From contig JAQFVV010006342.1 in NCBI GenBank assembly GCA_028023455.1, positions 951,001 to 1,015,000 of the forward strand: 64,000 nucleotides of DNA, written 5' to 3'. Positions 49,338 through 60,719 of the stretch are shown in pieces. Under the pieces are notes generated by a model, which worked only from the letters and a program-made list of their open reading frames with translations, made no database searches and was not told where the DNA came from. Within the stretch, counting starts at the first letter, position 1; the number at the start of each line of letters is the position of its first letter. This DNA comes from Epiperipatus broadwayi. Taxonomy: Eukaryota > Onychophora > Udeonychophora > Euonychophora > Peripatidae. Made by a program: the position numbers and the translations under genes.

Positions 49338-50084
49338 ATATATATATATAATGTCAAGTATCACTAGTTTTAATAATAATGTTATTTCAGTCTTATCATA
49401 TAATTCCATCTTCGTAATTTATTTCTGTATTTAAGAGTATCTATCTGCCTTGAGGGAAAAGCTAGCATTCTGTCTTTTAAATGCTAACTAAAAGAATATT
49501 CAATAAATATTTTGTCATATAACTAAATGTAATTTTCAAATGTGTTTTACTTATTTTCACGATCATAATGGCATGAAAATAGTTTATATCTGTAATGAAT
49601 CCCAAAATGCTCCCCGAAATCATATGTTAGTCACCATGTTTCAGAACTGTAAATCAAAGCATTAATGGAAAGCTTATGTAATCTTTTTTAATAATTGATT
49701 GGCATCTTAATACCGGACCCACCAAAGATGTGTGTTAAATTATATATACTATTTAGTTAATAAAAGAGCATATGAGAACCCTTTGCGTGAACTCTAATCT
49801 GTAATTATCTACCATTTAGTAGACTGCTTGTTCATTCACGCACATATAAATGTATATAATTAAGTCATAATGTATAATAATTTGTCATTATATTAAACTA
49901 TATTTTTTATTGTTTAACTTCTTTGAGTAGTTCAAATTCCTTTTTCTCCACTTCCACATGTACAACTATATGTATGCATATTTTAGTTAAGTTGTAATGC
50001 AGTTGATATTGATTCTCATTGTCTTCTCGCTTTGCTAGTGAGCCAGATTTAGAATAAATTCTCATGTGCCATCACTATATGTTA

Positions 50085-50210
50085 TTCATAAGGTGTTTGA
50101 TCTGGGGATTATGGAGTGGGTTCGAATTCAGGTTGGTCTCTGACTAAATTCCAGGCTTCCCTGGGTTTGAAAGTACATTTCAGATGGATCAACATGTTTG
50201 ACCAGTACAA
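50085..50210 (+). repeat. SINE-like repeat, copy 2
   Basis: GTGGGTTCGAATTCAGG (B-box-like), TTCCCTGGGTTTGAAAG and TTTGACCAGTACAATATATA match the copy at 26.0-26.1 kb in order. It ends in the TA tract that also starts PLE 3. Confidence 0.55.
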
Positions 50211-50213
50211 TAT

Positions 50214-51567
50214 ATATATATATATATAGACAGATGGTATTCAAATTTATGTAAATTATAGTTTAGAGTGTTCATTTTTTGGAGAGGAGGAAGCATGATT
50301 TTATGTGGTTTATAGCTTTGGTGTTGTTAGCTATATACCATGCTTTTCTAATTTTATATTTTGAGTTGTTTCTTCAAATGTATTATTCTATTGCAGCCAA
50401 AGTAGATTTAAATATATATCCTGTTGTTTTCTGGTGTTCAAGAAAAATAGAACTATATTCTGGCTTGTCAGAAGCTCTTTTATATAAATATTGATGTTGT
50501 GATAAGTGGGTGAATAGGGATGCCCAAGATTCTCCATAGTGTGTTGCTTTGCATCCAGTTTGGGGGCATTTAATTTTATATATGGTGTTAAGAATCAATT
50601 TCTGTCCTTGGAATTATTAACTAGTCTACTGGATGAGGGAGAGGGGGGTTGGAAACAGCCAAAATGTTGGGGAAAATATTGCATTAAATGTTTTTGTTAG
50701 TGTGGAAATGTATGGCAGGAATAGCCAAGGTCTATCATCATTGGGAGGGGGTTGAGTTTATTTTGCAGAAAAAATTATGACTTTTCTTGTTTAATGGTTG
50801 TATTTAAATCAAATTTTGTTTAAATATTGTTTTATATTTGCTTTGTGAAATAATATCTCAACAAAGCAAATATAGAACAATATTTAAAAGACTTAACCTC
50901 CATTGGATTTAAATACAATTACTTAACAAGGACAGTCATAAATTTTTTCTGCAAAATAAAGTCAAACCCTCTCAATGATGGTAGATCTTGGCTACTCCTG
51001 CCATACATTCCCACACTAACAAAAAACATTTAATAAAACCTTTTTTTTTCAACATTTTGGCTAAGTTTCTAAACCTTACTCCCGCAACCAATAGACTAAT
51101 TAATAATTCCAAGAATAGAATCAAACCCAAACTGGCACCCACCACACCATATATAAAATTATATGCCCCCAAATTGGATGCAAAGCAATGTACTATGAAG
51201 AATCTCAGGCATTCCTATCCACCCAATATATATATATGTATATTACATATATATATATTACATATATATATGTATATTACATATATATTTATATATATAT
51301 TTATAAAAGAGCATCTGACTAGTCAGAATACAGCTCTATCTTCTTTGAACACCAGAAAGCAACAGGACTTATTTAAACCTACTTTGACTGCAATATAATA
51401 TACTGAAAGAAATGACTCAAATGTAAAATTAGGGAAGCACAGCATATAGCTAACAACACCAAGGCTATATGCCACAAAGATTCATGCTTCCCTCTCTCCA
51501 AAAAATTGATGCTCTAAATTATAATTTGCATAAATTTGAATACCATCTGTCTATATATATATATATT
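50214..51567. mobile_element. Penelope-like element 3: head-to-head inverted dimer of a 3' end
   Basis: A palindrome of about 1.35 kb centred near 50850, with both outer ends at TA tracts (50207-50228 and 51554-51565). The left arm (minus strand, 50383-50598) encodes IYKIKCPQTGCKATHYGES and LFTHLSQHQYL, a decayed GIY-YIG module with its Cys pair. The right arm (plus strand, 50988-51398) is the same sequence with different mutations and a TA-rich insertion at 51221-51305. The arms are visibly more diverged than those of PLE 2, and no RT part remains. Confidence 0.75.
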
Positions 51568-51700
51568 CCACCATTTTCTTTTTATGATTCTGCTATGAAT
51601 ATTAGACACAATAAGTCATCGAAAGTGCTAAGCCATTGTATTATTACTCTGCTCAGCTTCTCTACTGCTGCATCCCAGCACATTCAACACATATTACAAT
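51565..51700 (-). repeat. 145-bp dispersed repeat, copy 2 (inverted)
   Basis: The reverse complement of the repeat at 38.1-38.3 kb, starting ATTCCACCATTTTC and continuing to GCACATTCAAC. It starts at the TA tract that also ends PLE 3. Confidence 0.7.
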
Positions 51701-51739
51701 TCATACAAGAGAAGTCTCATATTTTTTCATTACTAATAA

Positions 51740-52480
51740 GGATATGTACTTACTTTCAATATTTATGACACTGGTTTTGGGAATCATTCATAAACAGCTT
51801 AATCAAACAGGAATCAGGATATGCTATAAGTTTGATAGGAACATTTTTAATTTGAATAAATTAGAAATGAAATCAACAATGTCTTGGATTCTGGATTTAC
51901 AATGTGCTGCTGATTGTGCTTTTTTTTTCCAAATGAAAAAAGCAATTTACAAATGTATTTAATGGTTTGAATATTAGATATAAAAGTTTTGGTTTGTTAA
52001 TTAATGTTAAAAAAAATCAAATTTTTATGAGCCTGTGATGGAAAAAAATCCTCAGTAACTTTTTAGCTTGGTTGGTTATCAACATGAGAATATAAATTTT
52101 TTTAAATGTCTTGGTAGTCTTACATATAGAAAGATGGACTTAGATATTGAGATATAACATAAACACCAATGTGCTTTTGATTTGAAGAAGTGAAATAATT
52201 ACTGCAATTAAGATATCTGTGTATAGAGATGATATTTTACTTAATTTATTGTATAGAAGTGAAACTTGGATACCTAGTGATACAATATAAAAGCCTTATA
52301 AAATTTTTATTTAAGGATGTTTCATATAATTTTAAAATTACAATGACAAGATCATAAAATCAATCAATATGTTTTTTTAACTCAATGTAATATTATAAAA
52401 TCCACTATTGTAAAATCATACCCTGATTTGATTGAACATATAAAACAAAAGAACAATGAAGATTTCCCAAAAGGGTATTT
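51740..52480 (+). pseudogene. Old LINE reverse transcriptase fragment
   Basis: The plus strand encodes GIRICYKFDRNIFNLNKLEMK and LDLQCAADCAFFFQM, equivalent to the ..GNLFNL+RL..K and L.YADDCAL block around the RT catalytic aspartates. In this copy the first Asp is Ala. A degraded FKCLGSLTYRKMD and NLDT (YGSETW equivalent) follow to about 52270. Frames are broken. It matches the same LINE type as the endonuclease relic at 57.8-58.6 kb. Confidence 0.6.
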
Positions 52481-52890
52481 TATAGTGAACTTTTCAAGCA
52501 AGGTTTTTATGGATGAGATAAACACAACTACATTATAAGGATTATCTCAAAGACATTCTAAAAAGTACATCAATTGTTCTTTTACTGGGAAGATATGGCA
52601 CAGAATAGAATTCATCAGGCATGATGTTGACATATTTCAGAAAGAAAAATTTTCTACTGAAGAAATTCAATTAAGATTTGGAAATATAAGTCAAAGTTCT
52701 GAAGGAGATAGCTGGGGCAATCAAAACATCAATAGTGAGTTGTACAAAAGCACTGTAAAAAGTAATAAAGAATATAGATGATATTAACATTATAAAAGAC
52801 AACATTATAAAATATCAAGTAAATAAAAAATGGATCTATTTAATTTCTCATCAGAAAACTCTATTCTAGAGGTCTTCTTCTCTAGCTCTC

Positions 52891-53283
<393 letters not shown>

Positions 53284-53289
53284 TAAGAT

Positions 53290-53975
53290 CTCCACCTATT
53301 TTACCAGGAACTGTAGCCTTTACATTTTTAAGATTGCAAGGACTTGTTTTTGACTCCACTAAGTATATCTTTATCCAAATCTAAATGAATAGATAAGTGG
53401 ATATATCATTAAAAGTTATCATTTCAATTCTTGTATCATTGCTTAAAAGATAATCAACCTTTCACCTGTTCAAAATAATATCATTATTATATAAGAATGT
53501 ACCATTGTTGGATTTAACAGGGTTGTGATACTATTTCTCAGGTCCATATGTTGCCTTTGATGCATTAAAAATGTTGACTGACCATGTCCTTAGTTTTAAT
53601 CCACCAACCATCTTAAAGCCTTCTTATTATTCTTCAAAGTACAGTTCTTCACATTTCTAATATTATTATGAAGTTTCACATTTAATTTATAATTCTTCCA
53701 AGCATAAAATGTCACATTTTAAAAATCTAATTACTAAGTATAAGATTGCTGTCAGAAAACCAGTCAATAATTCTTTGTTTTAATGAATCCAAGAATAGAT
53801 TTATTTGTACCCTTAAATCAGACTCCTTAAGAGCAATGTGGCAATCTTGGAGATCCAAATTAGATATTTTAGTGTTTGATAGTTATTGAAATTTAGTACA
53901 TATAATAGGTACTTCTAAAGAATGAACATCAATTGTCTTGTGGATATGAGTGGAATAAGAGCTACCTTTTAATGC
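53290..53975. other. Decayed sequence left of the hAT element
   Basis: Some phrases such as GACCATGTCC (53580) suggest an old LINE endonuclease on the minus strand, but no continuous motif set is readable. Confidence 0.3.
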
Positions 53976-53977
53976 AG

Positions 53978-54069
53978 AGATTCCCGAACCTTTCATACCC
54001 TAGAACTCATTCTAAAATACCCATAAAGCAGTGGGCACAATCTTTTTTCAAAGCATATTTATAGTATTT
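53978..54069. repeat. Possible second hAT terminus next to the full hAT element
   Basis: CAGAGATTCCCGAACC followed by a decayed subterminal region looks like a degenerate hAT end (compare the CAGGGGTCCCCAACC type at 25.3 kb). I could not find a matching opposite end to the right of 57162, so it may be a solo end or chance. Confidence 0.3.
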
Positions 54070-54077
54070 GTATAGAA

Positions 54078-57000
54078 CAGGCATGTCAAACTCATTCAAA
54101 CAATGGGCCACTTTATGCTACTGGTAAGATTCTCGCGGGCCACATCACACAAATTTTCTTAAAATTGTATTTTGAAAGTGAAAATGCAGGAATATAGATA
54201 GGGTAATTAAAGCATATTATGTAGTTTAGTGAATTCACTTCAATAATATACAATTGATATAGTATTGCTTTTATTTAAACATTTATTTTATCTGATTACA
54301 TATTTATAAAACTACAATTTATTGTTTTTACTGGAAACTTGCCAGCGTTTTCCTCTTACTAGTTTTTCAATATCTGGATTCAAAGACTGAGAACAAGCAA
54401 TTTTCATTATGGCAGATAGATGTTTATCAGTTAATCTTGATCTGTAAGCTGTTTTATTTAATTTCATGCATGAAAATAATTTCTCACATAAGTATGTACT
54501 TCCAAAAAAGCTTAAAATTTGTGCAGCAAATTTTTTAATTTCCGGGTATCTTTCACCTAAATAGGAATAAATTTTCGGAGTTCCTACTTCTCGATATTTG
54601 GTTTTTAAAATCGAATCATTCTGGAAATCAATTAATTCCAGTTGTATCGAAGTCGGAGCTTTTTCGACTTCAAAGGCAAATGGTCCCGTGAAAAGAGAAA
54701 ATTTCTTCGAACTCCTTGAAATCATCAAAACGTTTATCGAATTCGTCTTTTTATTTTTTCAATTTTTGCAGAGTGATGTGAAAACGAGCAACTTTGATTT
54801 TGTGCTTTTAACTGCTCACATGTAGGAAAATACGCCAAAACGTTCTTTTGCAAATGATTTTTAAACAAATTCAGTTTTTGTACAAAGCTTGCAACTGCAT
54901 CATACATATTCGTTATCAATTGATCTTTGCCTTGCAATGTAATATTAAGATTATTCAGATGGCCTGTAATATCTATTAAAAATGCTAGGTCTTGTACCCA
55001 CAATGGATCTTTTATAATTGATATATTTTCGTTGTTTTCATCTTTCATTTCAAAAAATAATATTATTTCCTCCAAAATCAGATAGAAGCTCTTTAAGACA
55101 TTGTGGCAGGACAACCAACGAACTTCTGTGTAATAAGGAAGATCTTCGAATTCGGATTCTAAATCTTTAAGGAACGAAGTAAATTGGCGATGGTTAAGTG
55201 CTCTTGATCGAATAAAGTTGACTATCTTTGTAACTGTTTTAAGTACTTGATCCATTTTTAATAATTTTAAACAGAGAACTTGTTGGTGAATGAGGCAATG
55301 AAAAGCTTTGATTTTCGGTTTATCTGGATATTCGTCTTGTAATTTCCTTGCTAGTCGTGGACGCAAAACCTTTAGTTTCACCTGTCATCGATTTAGCACC
55401 ATCAGTTGTAACAGAAACAAGCTTGTCAACAGGCAAGTTAAGTTTTTCTAAAATGCTCCATACGGCATCAAAAATATCTTCACCAGTTGTTGTTCCGTGA
55501 AGAGGGATGAATTCCAACAATTCTTCGGTGATCCTCATGTTATTATCGCAACCACGTAAAAAACAGCAACTTGTGCAACATCTCTTATATCCGTACTTTC
55601 ATCAATAGCAATTGAAAAGAACTGGATTTTGGTAGATATTTTCTGTAATTGCTAAGTGATGTCATCTGCCATTTCAGTAATTCTATCTGCCACCGTATTT
55701 CTTGATAATGAGATGTCTCAAACGCTTGTACTTTTTCTGGACAGACAAATTCGCAGCTTTTATTATACATTCCTTGATTAAAGAACCATCGGTGAATGCT
55801 TTTGAATGTTTTGCTAATAAATAGCTTATTTCATAACTAGCTCTTGTTACTGATTCATTACTTTTTATAAATTTTGTAAGCACTCCTTGCTGGCTACTTA
55901 ATGAATTCTTCATTGTTTTTAATTTTTCTTCTCTTATTTTAGCTTCAAAACACTGAAAATTGTTTTTCGTGATTAGTGCTATAATGTCGCTTAATATTGT
56001 ATTCTTTAGCAACACTAATAGTTTCTTTGCAAATTAAGCACGTAATCTTATTGTTCACTTCCACACAAAAATAATTCAGTTCCCACCTTTCTTGAAATTT
56101 TCTTCCTCGTCATCAATCTTTCGCTTTTTTATTTAGCGTTGGAAGTGGCATTTTCTGTAATAAAAATAGAGCTTTAGATTTAAATTTTTAAAATTTAAAA
56201 AATTGCAACTACGTTTATGCAAAATACGCTCGTAAAAATTTAACGCTACTCTAGTATTTAAATGTAAAGAGAGCGCTGCTATCGATTCTCGCTCCTGGAA
56301 TTATGCTCGATAAATGGAGGTAGCTATAAAAGGTACGGATTACGTTTTTTCTCTCTCTCTCAGTCCTGACTTCCCAGCACGGAGCAATTAAGATAGAGAT
56401 GTGACAAAGAAGAAAGCTGTGCATAAGGCCGTAGGTTAGAAATGGTCGAAGCCACTAAAGTTTCCCAAGGCCGAACATACACTGGTAAAATTGTAGAACT
56501 TTTAGTGTTTTCCAAACTGAAATGTAATCGTTACTAACTTATATGTAAAATATTATTGTTTCTCATGTTTGATTATAATTAAAATATTATATAACAAAAT
56601 GCATGCTCGTTATTTCTTATGCTGTCTGACTAGTTTCAGAAAGATATAAACTCTTGGATATAGCAGTTTACTTATATTTTTTGAATGAGTTATAAAAGGA
56701 AACAACCCGCAAATTTTTAACACACCAATCCGGATAAAGAAACTAGCGCAACTGCCTTTTGTTACAATTCAAAGAAAAAAACAATATCTGCAGATAGGAT
56801 TGCTACGTTGGTGGCGCGAATAGCTGACTAATGTATTTATGTTCTCGGAAGCACAGCAGCACATTATTAACATTGCCAGCTTTGATATTCACATATCTCA
56901 AATGCTTCATCATCATAAAGGCATAAGCTATGCGTGTAACCGAGAATTATAAATTAGCTATGTATGTAGACAACAATTACTGTATATATTTTAGTTCATG

Positions 57001-57154
57001 TAATTAAATATAAGAGCTTTTTAAAAAAAATTAATTTATTGTTTGCAACATATCGTTCTGTTTTCATTTTATTTCATAGCATCTTAGACGAGGGCCATGA
57101 AAAATCCTTTCGAGGGCCGCATGCGGCCCTGGGGCCGCCAGTTTGACATGCCTG
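54078..57154 (-). mobile_element. Complete hAT transposon (BED-finger type) with TIRs and exact TSD
   Basis: The element is 3,077 bp. It begins CAGGCATGTCAAACT and ends with the complement, AGTTTGACATGCCTG (15 bp perfect). It is flanked by the identical 8-bp duplication GTATAGAA at 54070-54077 and 57155-57162, the hallmark of hAT transposition. The subterminal regions are rich in GGGCC/GGCCC motifs (for example 57115-57138), likely transposase binding sites. The single gene on the minus strand is disrupted by frameshifts (next entry). CpG content is higher than in neighbouring DNA, suggesting limited age. Confidence 0.95.
54312..56151 (-). pseudogene. hAT transposase (GTF2IRD2/ZBED-like), frameshifted
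   Basis: From ATG at 56151 the minus strand carries a BED zinc finger (ITCLICKE with the Cys pair, then KRHYSTNH with the His pair; 56000-56100). It continues with a segment EEKLKTMKNSLSSQQGVLTKF (55683-56015) and the RNase H-like catalytic region (LVSVTTDGAKSMTG near 55400, with the D of TTDGA). A long helical insertion follows (54734-55381), and then the C-terminal hAT dimerisation block FFGSTYLCEKLFSCMK and RLTDKHLSAIMKIA (54312-54728). The same domain order is seen in vertebrate GTF2IRD2 and related domesticated or autonomous hAT genes. I see at least four frame breaks, so this copy makes no full transposase. TIRs and TSD are intact, so it was mobile recently or mobilised in trans. Confidence 0.88.
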
Positions 57155-57789
57155 GTATAGAACATTGCTAATAATATACACGCAAGAGATATTAAAAAAA
57201 TATTTTTCTTTCATTAGTTCATAATACCGATAATTATTTTTTAGTTTCTAAATTACACCAGCGATAATGAGGTTGTAAAAAAGTCTTTAGGTGCCACTGG
57301 CAACACAATATTTAAAGTTGTATTAAAATTACGATTTTTTTTTTAAACCTAAGAATTTTTTTTTTTTTTTTTTTTGAGGTTTAATAATGCGAATTGTTCT
57401 TTATATTATAAATTTAGGCAAAATAATTGTGAATTTTTAAGGTTTCCTTTTGCAAAGGTACTATTAAAATAAACGAAAAAGAAAATTATGCTTCCAAAAA
57501 AATATGTGTGATTTTGTTTAAATTACAAATTTAACAGAAAATATCTTGTAATAACGATTGCAGTTCGTAGCTGCATGTAAACATTTGTTGGCATAGGAGA
57601 TGGGCTGCGTCTGTTACACGTATTATTTGTTGATTTTGTTTTTCATATTATATTAATTACCAACTATTGCTGCTAACTTGAAAAACATTACATTTCCATT
57701 AATAGCATCAATGATACACTCCTTTTTTCATTCTTTGTGTTGTTGTCGGCTTTCTTGGTTTCTGGTGACTGGTTAAAATGAAATTTAAA

Positions 57790-58570
57790 TAAAATATTTT
57801 CTGTAGTTGTCAAATGATGATGGGAACACATAAATTAGTCTACAAGTACATGGTCAGAAACCCCTGTTTTAATGCATCTAACATTTTTCATCTTGCAGCA
57901 TACTAATCCATGATCTGTCCAACAATCAGTATTTGAATGTACTTAAATAATAATCTGATTTTTAACTATAATGTAAACTAATAAATATCATTGTTTTGAG
58001 TGTGAAGGCATCCACTTTCCTTTAAAGTGTTTTTTTCCCTCAAACAATATGTTTATGATAGTCAATTCATGTGCTGTACAAAAATTAAATAACAGGTTAT
58101 TGAATTTACAACATCAATATCATTATTTCCAAAAGCTTTTGACCAGTCTACTATCTGTACCAACACGTGTATTAAAATCTCTAAGAACAAAAAAAAAAGG
58201 TATTAATATTGCTATAATACTGTTAATATCAATAAGGAATAAACACTTTCTTTTTCTTAATTCTCTGAATCTAAGATTTGAAGCAATTGTTAGTATTTCA
58301 TTGATGCACCAAGGACTTCCAGAATAGAGGATACTAAATTAGACTTTACAGAAAATTTAATACCATGCATTCCTACTTGACTGACAAATTTGACATTCCA
58401 GAAAAACTTGTAACTATCCACCTGTTCTATTAAAATTTCTTCTCTGGAAGACAAACATGACTAAGTTCAGCTATATTCATTTTAAATCTTGACAGTTCCT
58501 TAATTGGCAGTGCAGTCTTTTGTTCCGGTCTTGAGGAGTTTGTATTAAGCAAAGTCTGCATGATACATTT
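57790..58570 (-). pseudogene. LINE apurinic-endonuclease domain relic
   Basis: The minus strand has recognisable EEP endonuclease landmarks in order. TNSSRPEQKTALPIKELSRF and IAELS (about 58480-58560) form the N-terminal block. LRDFNTRVGTD (58153-58187) corresponds to the GDFNARVG motif, then HFKGKWMPSHSK, and CWTDHGLVCCKMK (57880-57926) corresponds to the C-terminal SDH motif with its catalytic Asp-His. Stops and frameshifts interrupt it. It belongs to a LINE type whose RT would follow to the left, but the hAT and other DNA occupy that space and no continuous RT follows. Confidence 0.7.
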
Positions 58571-58599
58571 ATCTGCATTTAGAATAGAATGATTTATAT

Positions 58600-59670
58600 A
58601 AAAGAAATTTGAAAGTACTACAGCTTAATTTACAAGTGCCAAATTTTTTGCATTCATTTATGCAATAACATCCTCTTTAGATAAATATAGTAATAGTTAT
58701 TACTAATCACTTATTAGGTCAGAGATTATTTTGCCATTTTTAGCCCATATATGAACAGTAAGGTTAATTAAAGATTAATAACTATTCTTACTAAATCCAA
58801 CATAGTACGATTATTTAACTCTATATATTTTTTCTCAAGTATAACATCTTTAATGTACATAAAATTTCTACACACTCTTCTAACACCATGAATGTCAAAT
58901 TTCTAAAAATAATACAATAACATCTAATTTAATCATTTATGTATTTATATAAAGAGCAGGTTGTCAAATGAGTAAATTCAAGAAATTTGGCACCTGCAAA
59001 TTACATCGAATCAATTTGATATTGACAATATTAAATAATGATGATGAAGACATAGAAAAGAGTATGACAGTCCAACTAAAGAGTACTAACTCAGCTAGAA
59101 ATATACTATGCCATTCATTTATCATTTTCATGTATCTTTATTCATGATATAAAATACATGTGGTAAATAAACCCTGTGTATATAAAATCTTATGCATAGA
59201 GGAAATTAGCAATCTTTAATTAAATTTAAAGTCTATTTCTGAGCTAAATTTGGGTAATATCTAATCTAATAAATAATTAGTAAAATTCATTAATATCTTT
59301 ACCTAAAGAGTGTGTTGTTAAACAAGTGTAAAAAAATATTGCATTTGCTTATTTAATTGTAATACTTGATAAATTTTACAAGCACAGTGTTTAGATTGTA
59401 ATTATATAGAAGGTAATTATCTCTTCTTATTAGCACCATTAAATAGTAGTGTTAAAACTGCAAGGATACTCTCACCCCAGCCACAAGATAGAGACTTTAA
59501 GAAAATAAGAGCAGATGTCTTATTTACAAACTCAAATGTTATTATATGAGCCAATCTTAAGTGCCCAGAAGTGAGAGCATGAATATAATAATTTAACCAA
59601 CTGTCCATAAATTCATTTATCATTTACATTTTAAATTTAAAATATATATAATTTAAAATAATGTTATGTT
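58600..59670. other. Intron start of HYKK copy A, no element identified
   Basis: Directly downstream (minus strand) of the internal exon donor. A 68-codon minus frame at 59417-59623 has no counterpart in HYKK and is probably chance. Confidence 0.45.
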
Positions 59671-59676
59671 TTTTAC

Positions 59677-59851
59677 ATTTTTCTAGTTGATCACAATAAG
59701 GTTCAACTTCATCAGCAAACAATTTCATAGCATCTTTGATTAGCTGCTGTTTATTCTCATCAGGAGCATACTGAACAAACTCTTCTATCAAATAAACATT
59801 TCGAATATCCCAAAACTTGTCCAAATTATTATATCCTGGATGGTAAAAATT
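59677..59851 (-). CDS. HYKK: Hydroxylysine kinase copy A, internal exon
   Basis: This 175-nt exon encodes 58 residues beginning NFYHPGY. It continues through DKFWDIRNVYLIEEF and ends ...DQLEK plus one base. It corresponds to the helical segment of hydroxylysine kinase (GTP:5-hydroxy-L-lysine phosphotransferase, APH fold) just before the catalytic loop; human HYKK has the comparable FHHP...WNLKNVPLLEKY block. The acceptor is a T-rich tract ending TTTTTAG at 59852. The donor is T|GTAAAA at 59677, which is weak but fixed by register: the leftover T joins GC of the exon at 36448 to make Cys and read straight into IIHNDLSDQN. Nothing resembling the preceding N-terminal exons was found between 59852 and 64000, so they probably lie beyond the right edge. 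Family assignment is by remembered similarity, without a search, but the splice register makes it strong. Confidence 0.88.
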
Positions 59852-60263
59852 CTAAAAAGATATATAAAAATATAATCATTATAAGGGTTATATATATATA
59901 ACTTCAAACTTTTTGGTTTTTATCAATGCACTCTTGATCTCAACTCCACCATATTGTATAATGCACCAATGCATAAAATCAGACTATCTTTACTCACTAT
60001 GCACTCATTTTCAGAATGATCTTTATAGGGTGTTTGAATTCTTTAAATAACATAAGATGGCATGCATGCTTTCAAAATATATAATATTTGATTAGGATTT
60101 CTTTCTTATACACTTATATGTAGTCTTCATATAAAACAATAAAAAATTCTTAATATCAAGTAGTTTATTAGTCTTGAGGGTAATATCTGAAATGATCTTT
60201 GCCCTACATTAGGTTATTTAAAGTTGCTTTATACTACATATACACTCAACATATATATATATA

Positions 60264-60707
60264 ATTAAAATTACCCCAAATTCAAAACTAAAACAGATTA
60301 GCCAAAGAAAATAAACCCTATAACACAACCATTGGTTTCACTGCTAAAAGCAGACTTCTCAAGTTCAAAAGACTAAAACATATCAACATTAACTGTTAAC
60401 CACAATTCCCAATTACATTCTACAGACCTTAGTATTAAAAATTCTTAATATTAAAAGAATTGAAGAATTTTTATTATTAAAAATTTATGATTCTGGAGCA
60501 GTTAACTTATCTAAGAGTTATTTTAATATTAAGAGTGTATAGGATGTAATTGGGAATTGTAGATTATCATTAGTACTTTTTTGTTGATATGCTTTTAGTC
60601 CTTTGCACTTGAGAAGTCTGCTTTTAGCAGTGAAACCAATGATTGCATTATAGAGTTTATTTTCTTTGACTAATCTGGTTTAGTTTTGAATTTGGGGTAA
60701 TTTTAAT
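60264..60707. mobile_element. Penelope-type inverted arms without a coding region
   Basis: The left part (60264-60444) and right part (60520-60707) are diverged reverse complements. Each carries the landmarks of the PLE 1 arms: ACCCCAAATTCAAAAC, GGTTTCACTGCT and AGCAGACTTCTCAAG or their complements. The right arm is longer towards the centre, so the left arm is internally deleted. No RT or endonuclease sequence lies between them. The left edge abuts a TA tract at 60250-60263. It lies upstream of the HYKK exon at 59.8 kb. Confidence 0.75.
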
Positions 60708-60719
60708 TACATTATTGAC

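Noticed and set aside
59417-59623. 68-codon minus frame as an additional HYKK exon
   Set aside because: It lies between two exons whose split codon already joins in register, and HYKK has no matching segment.
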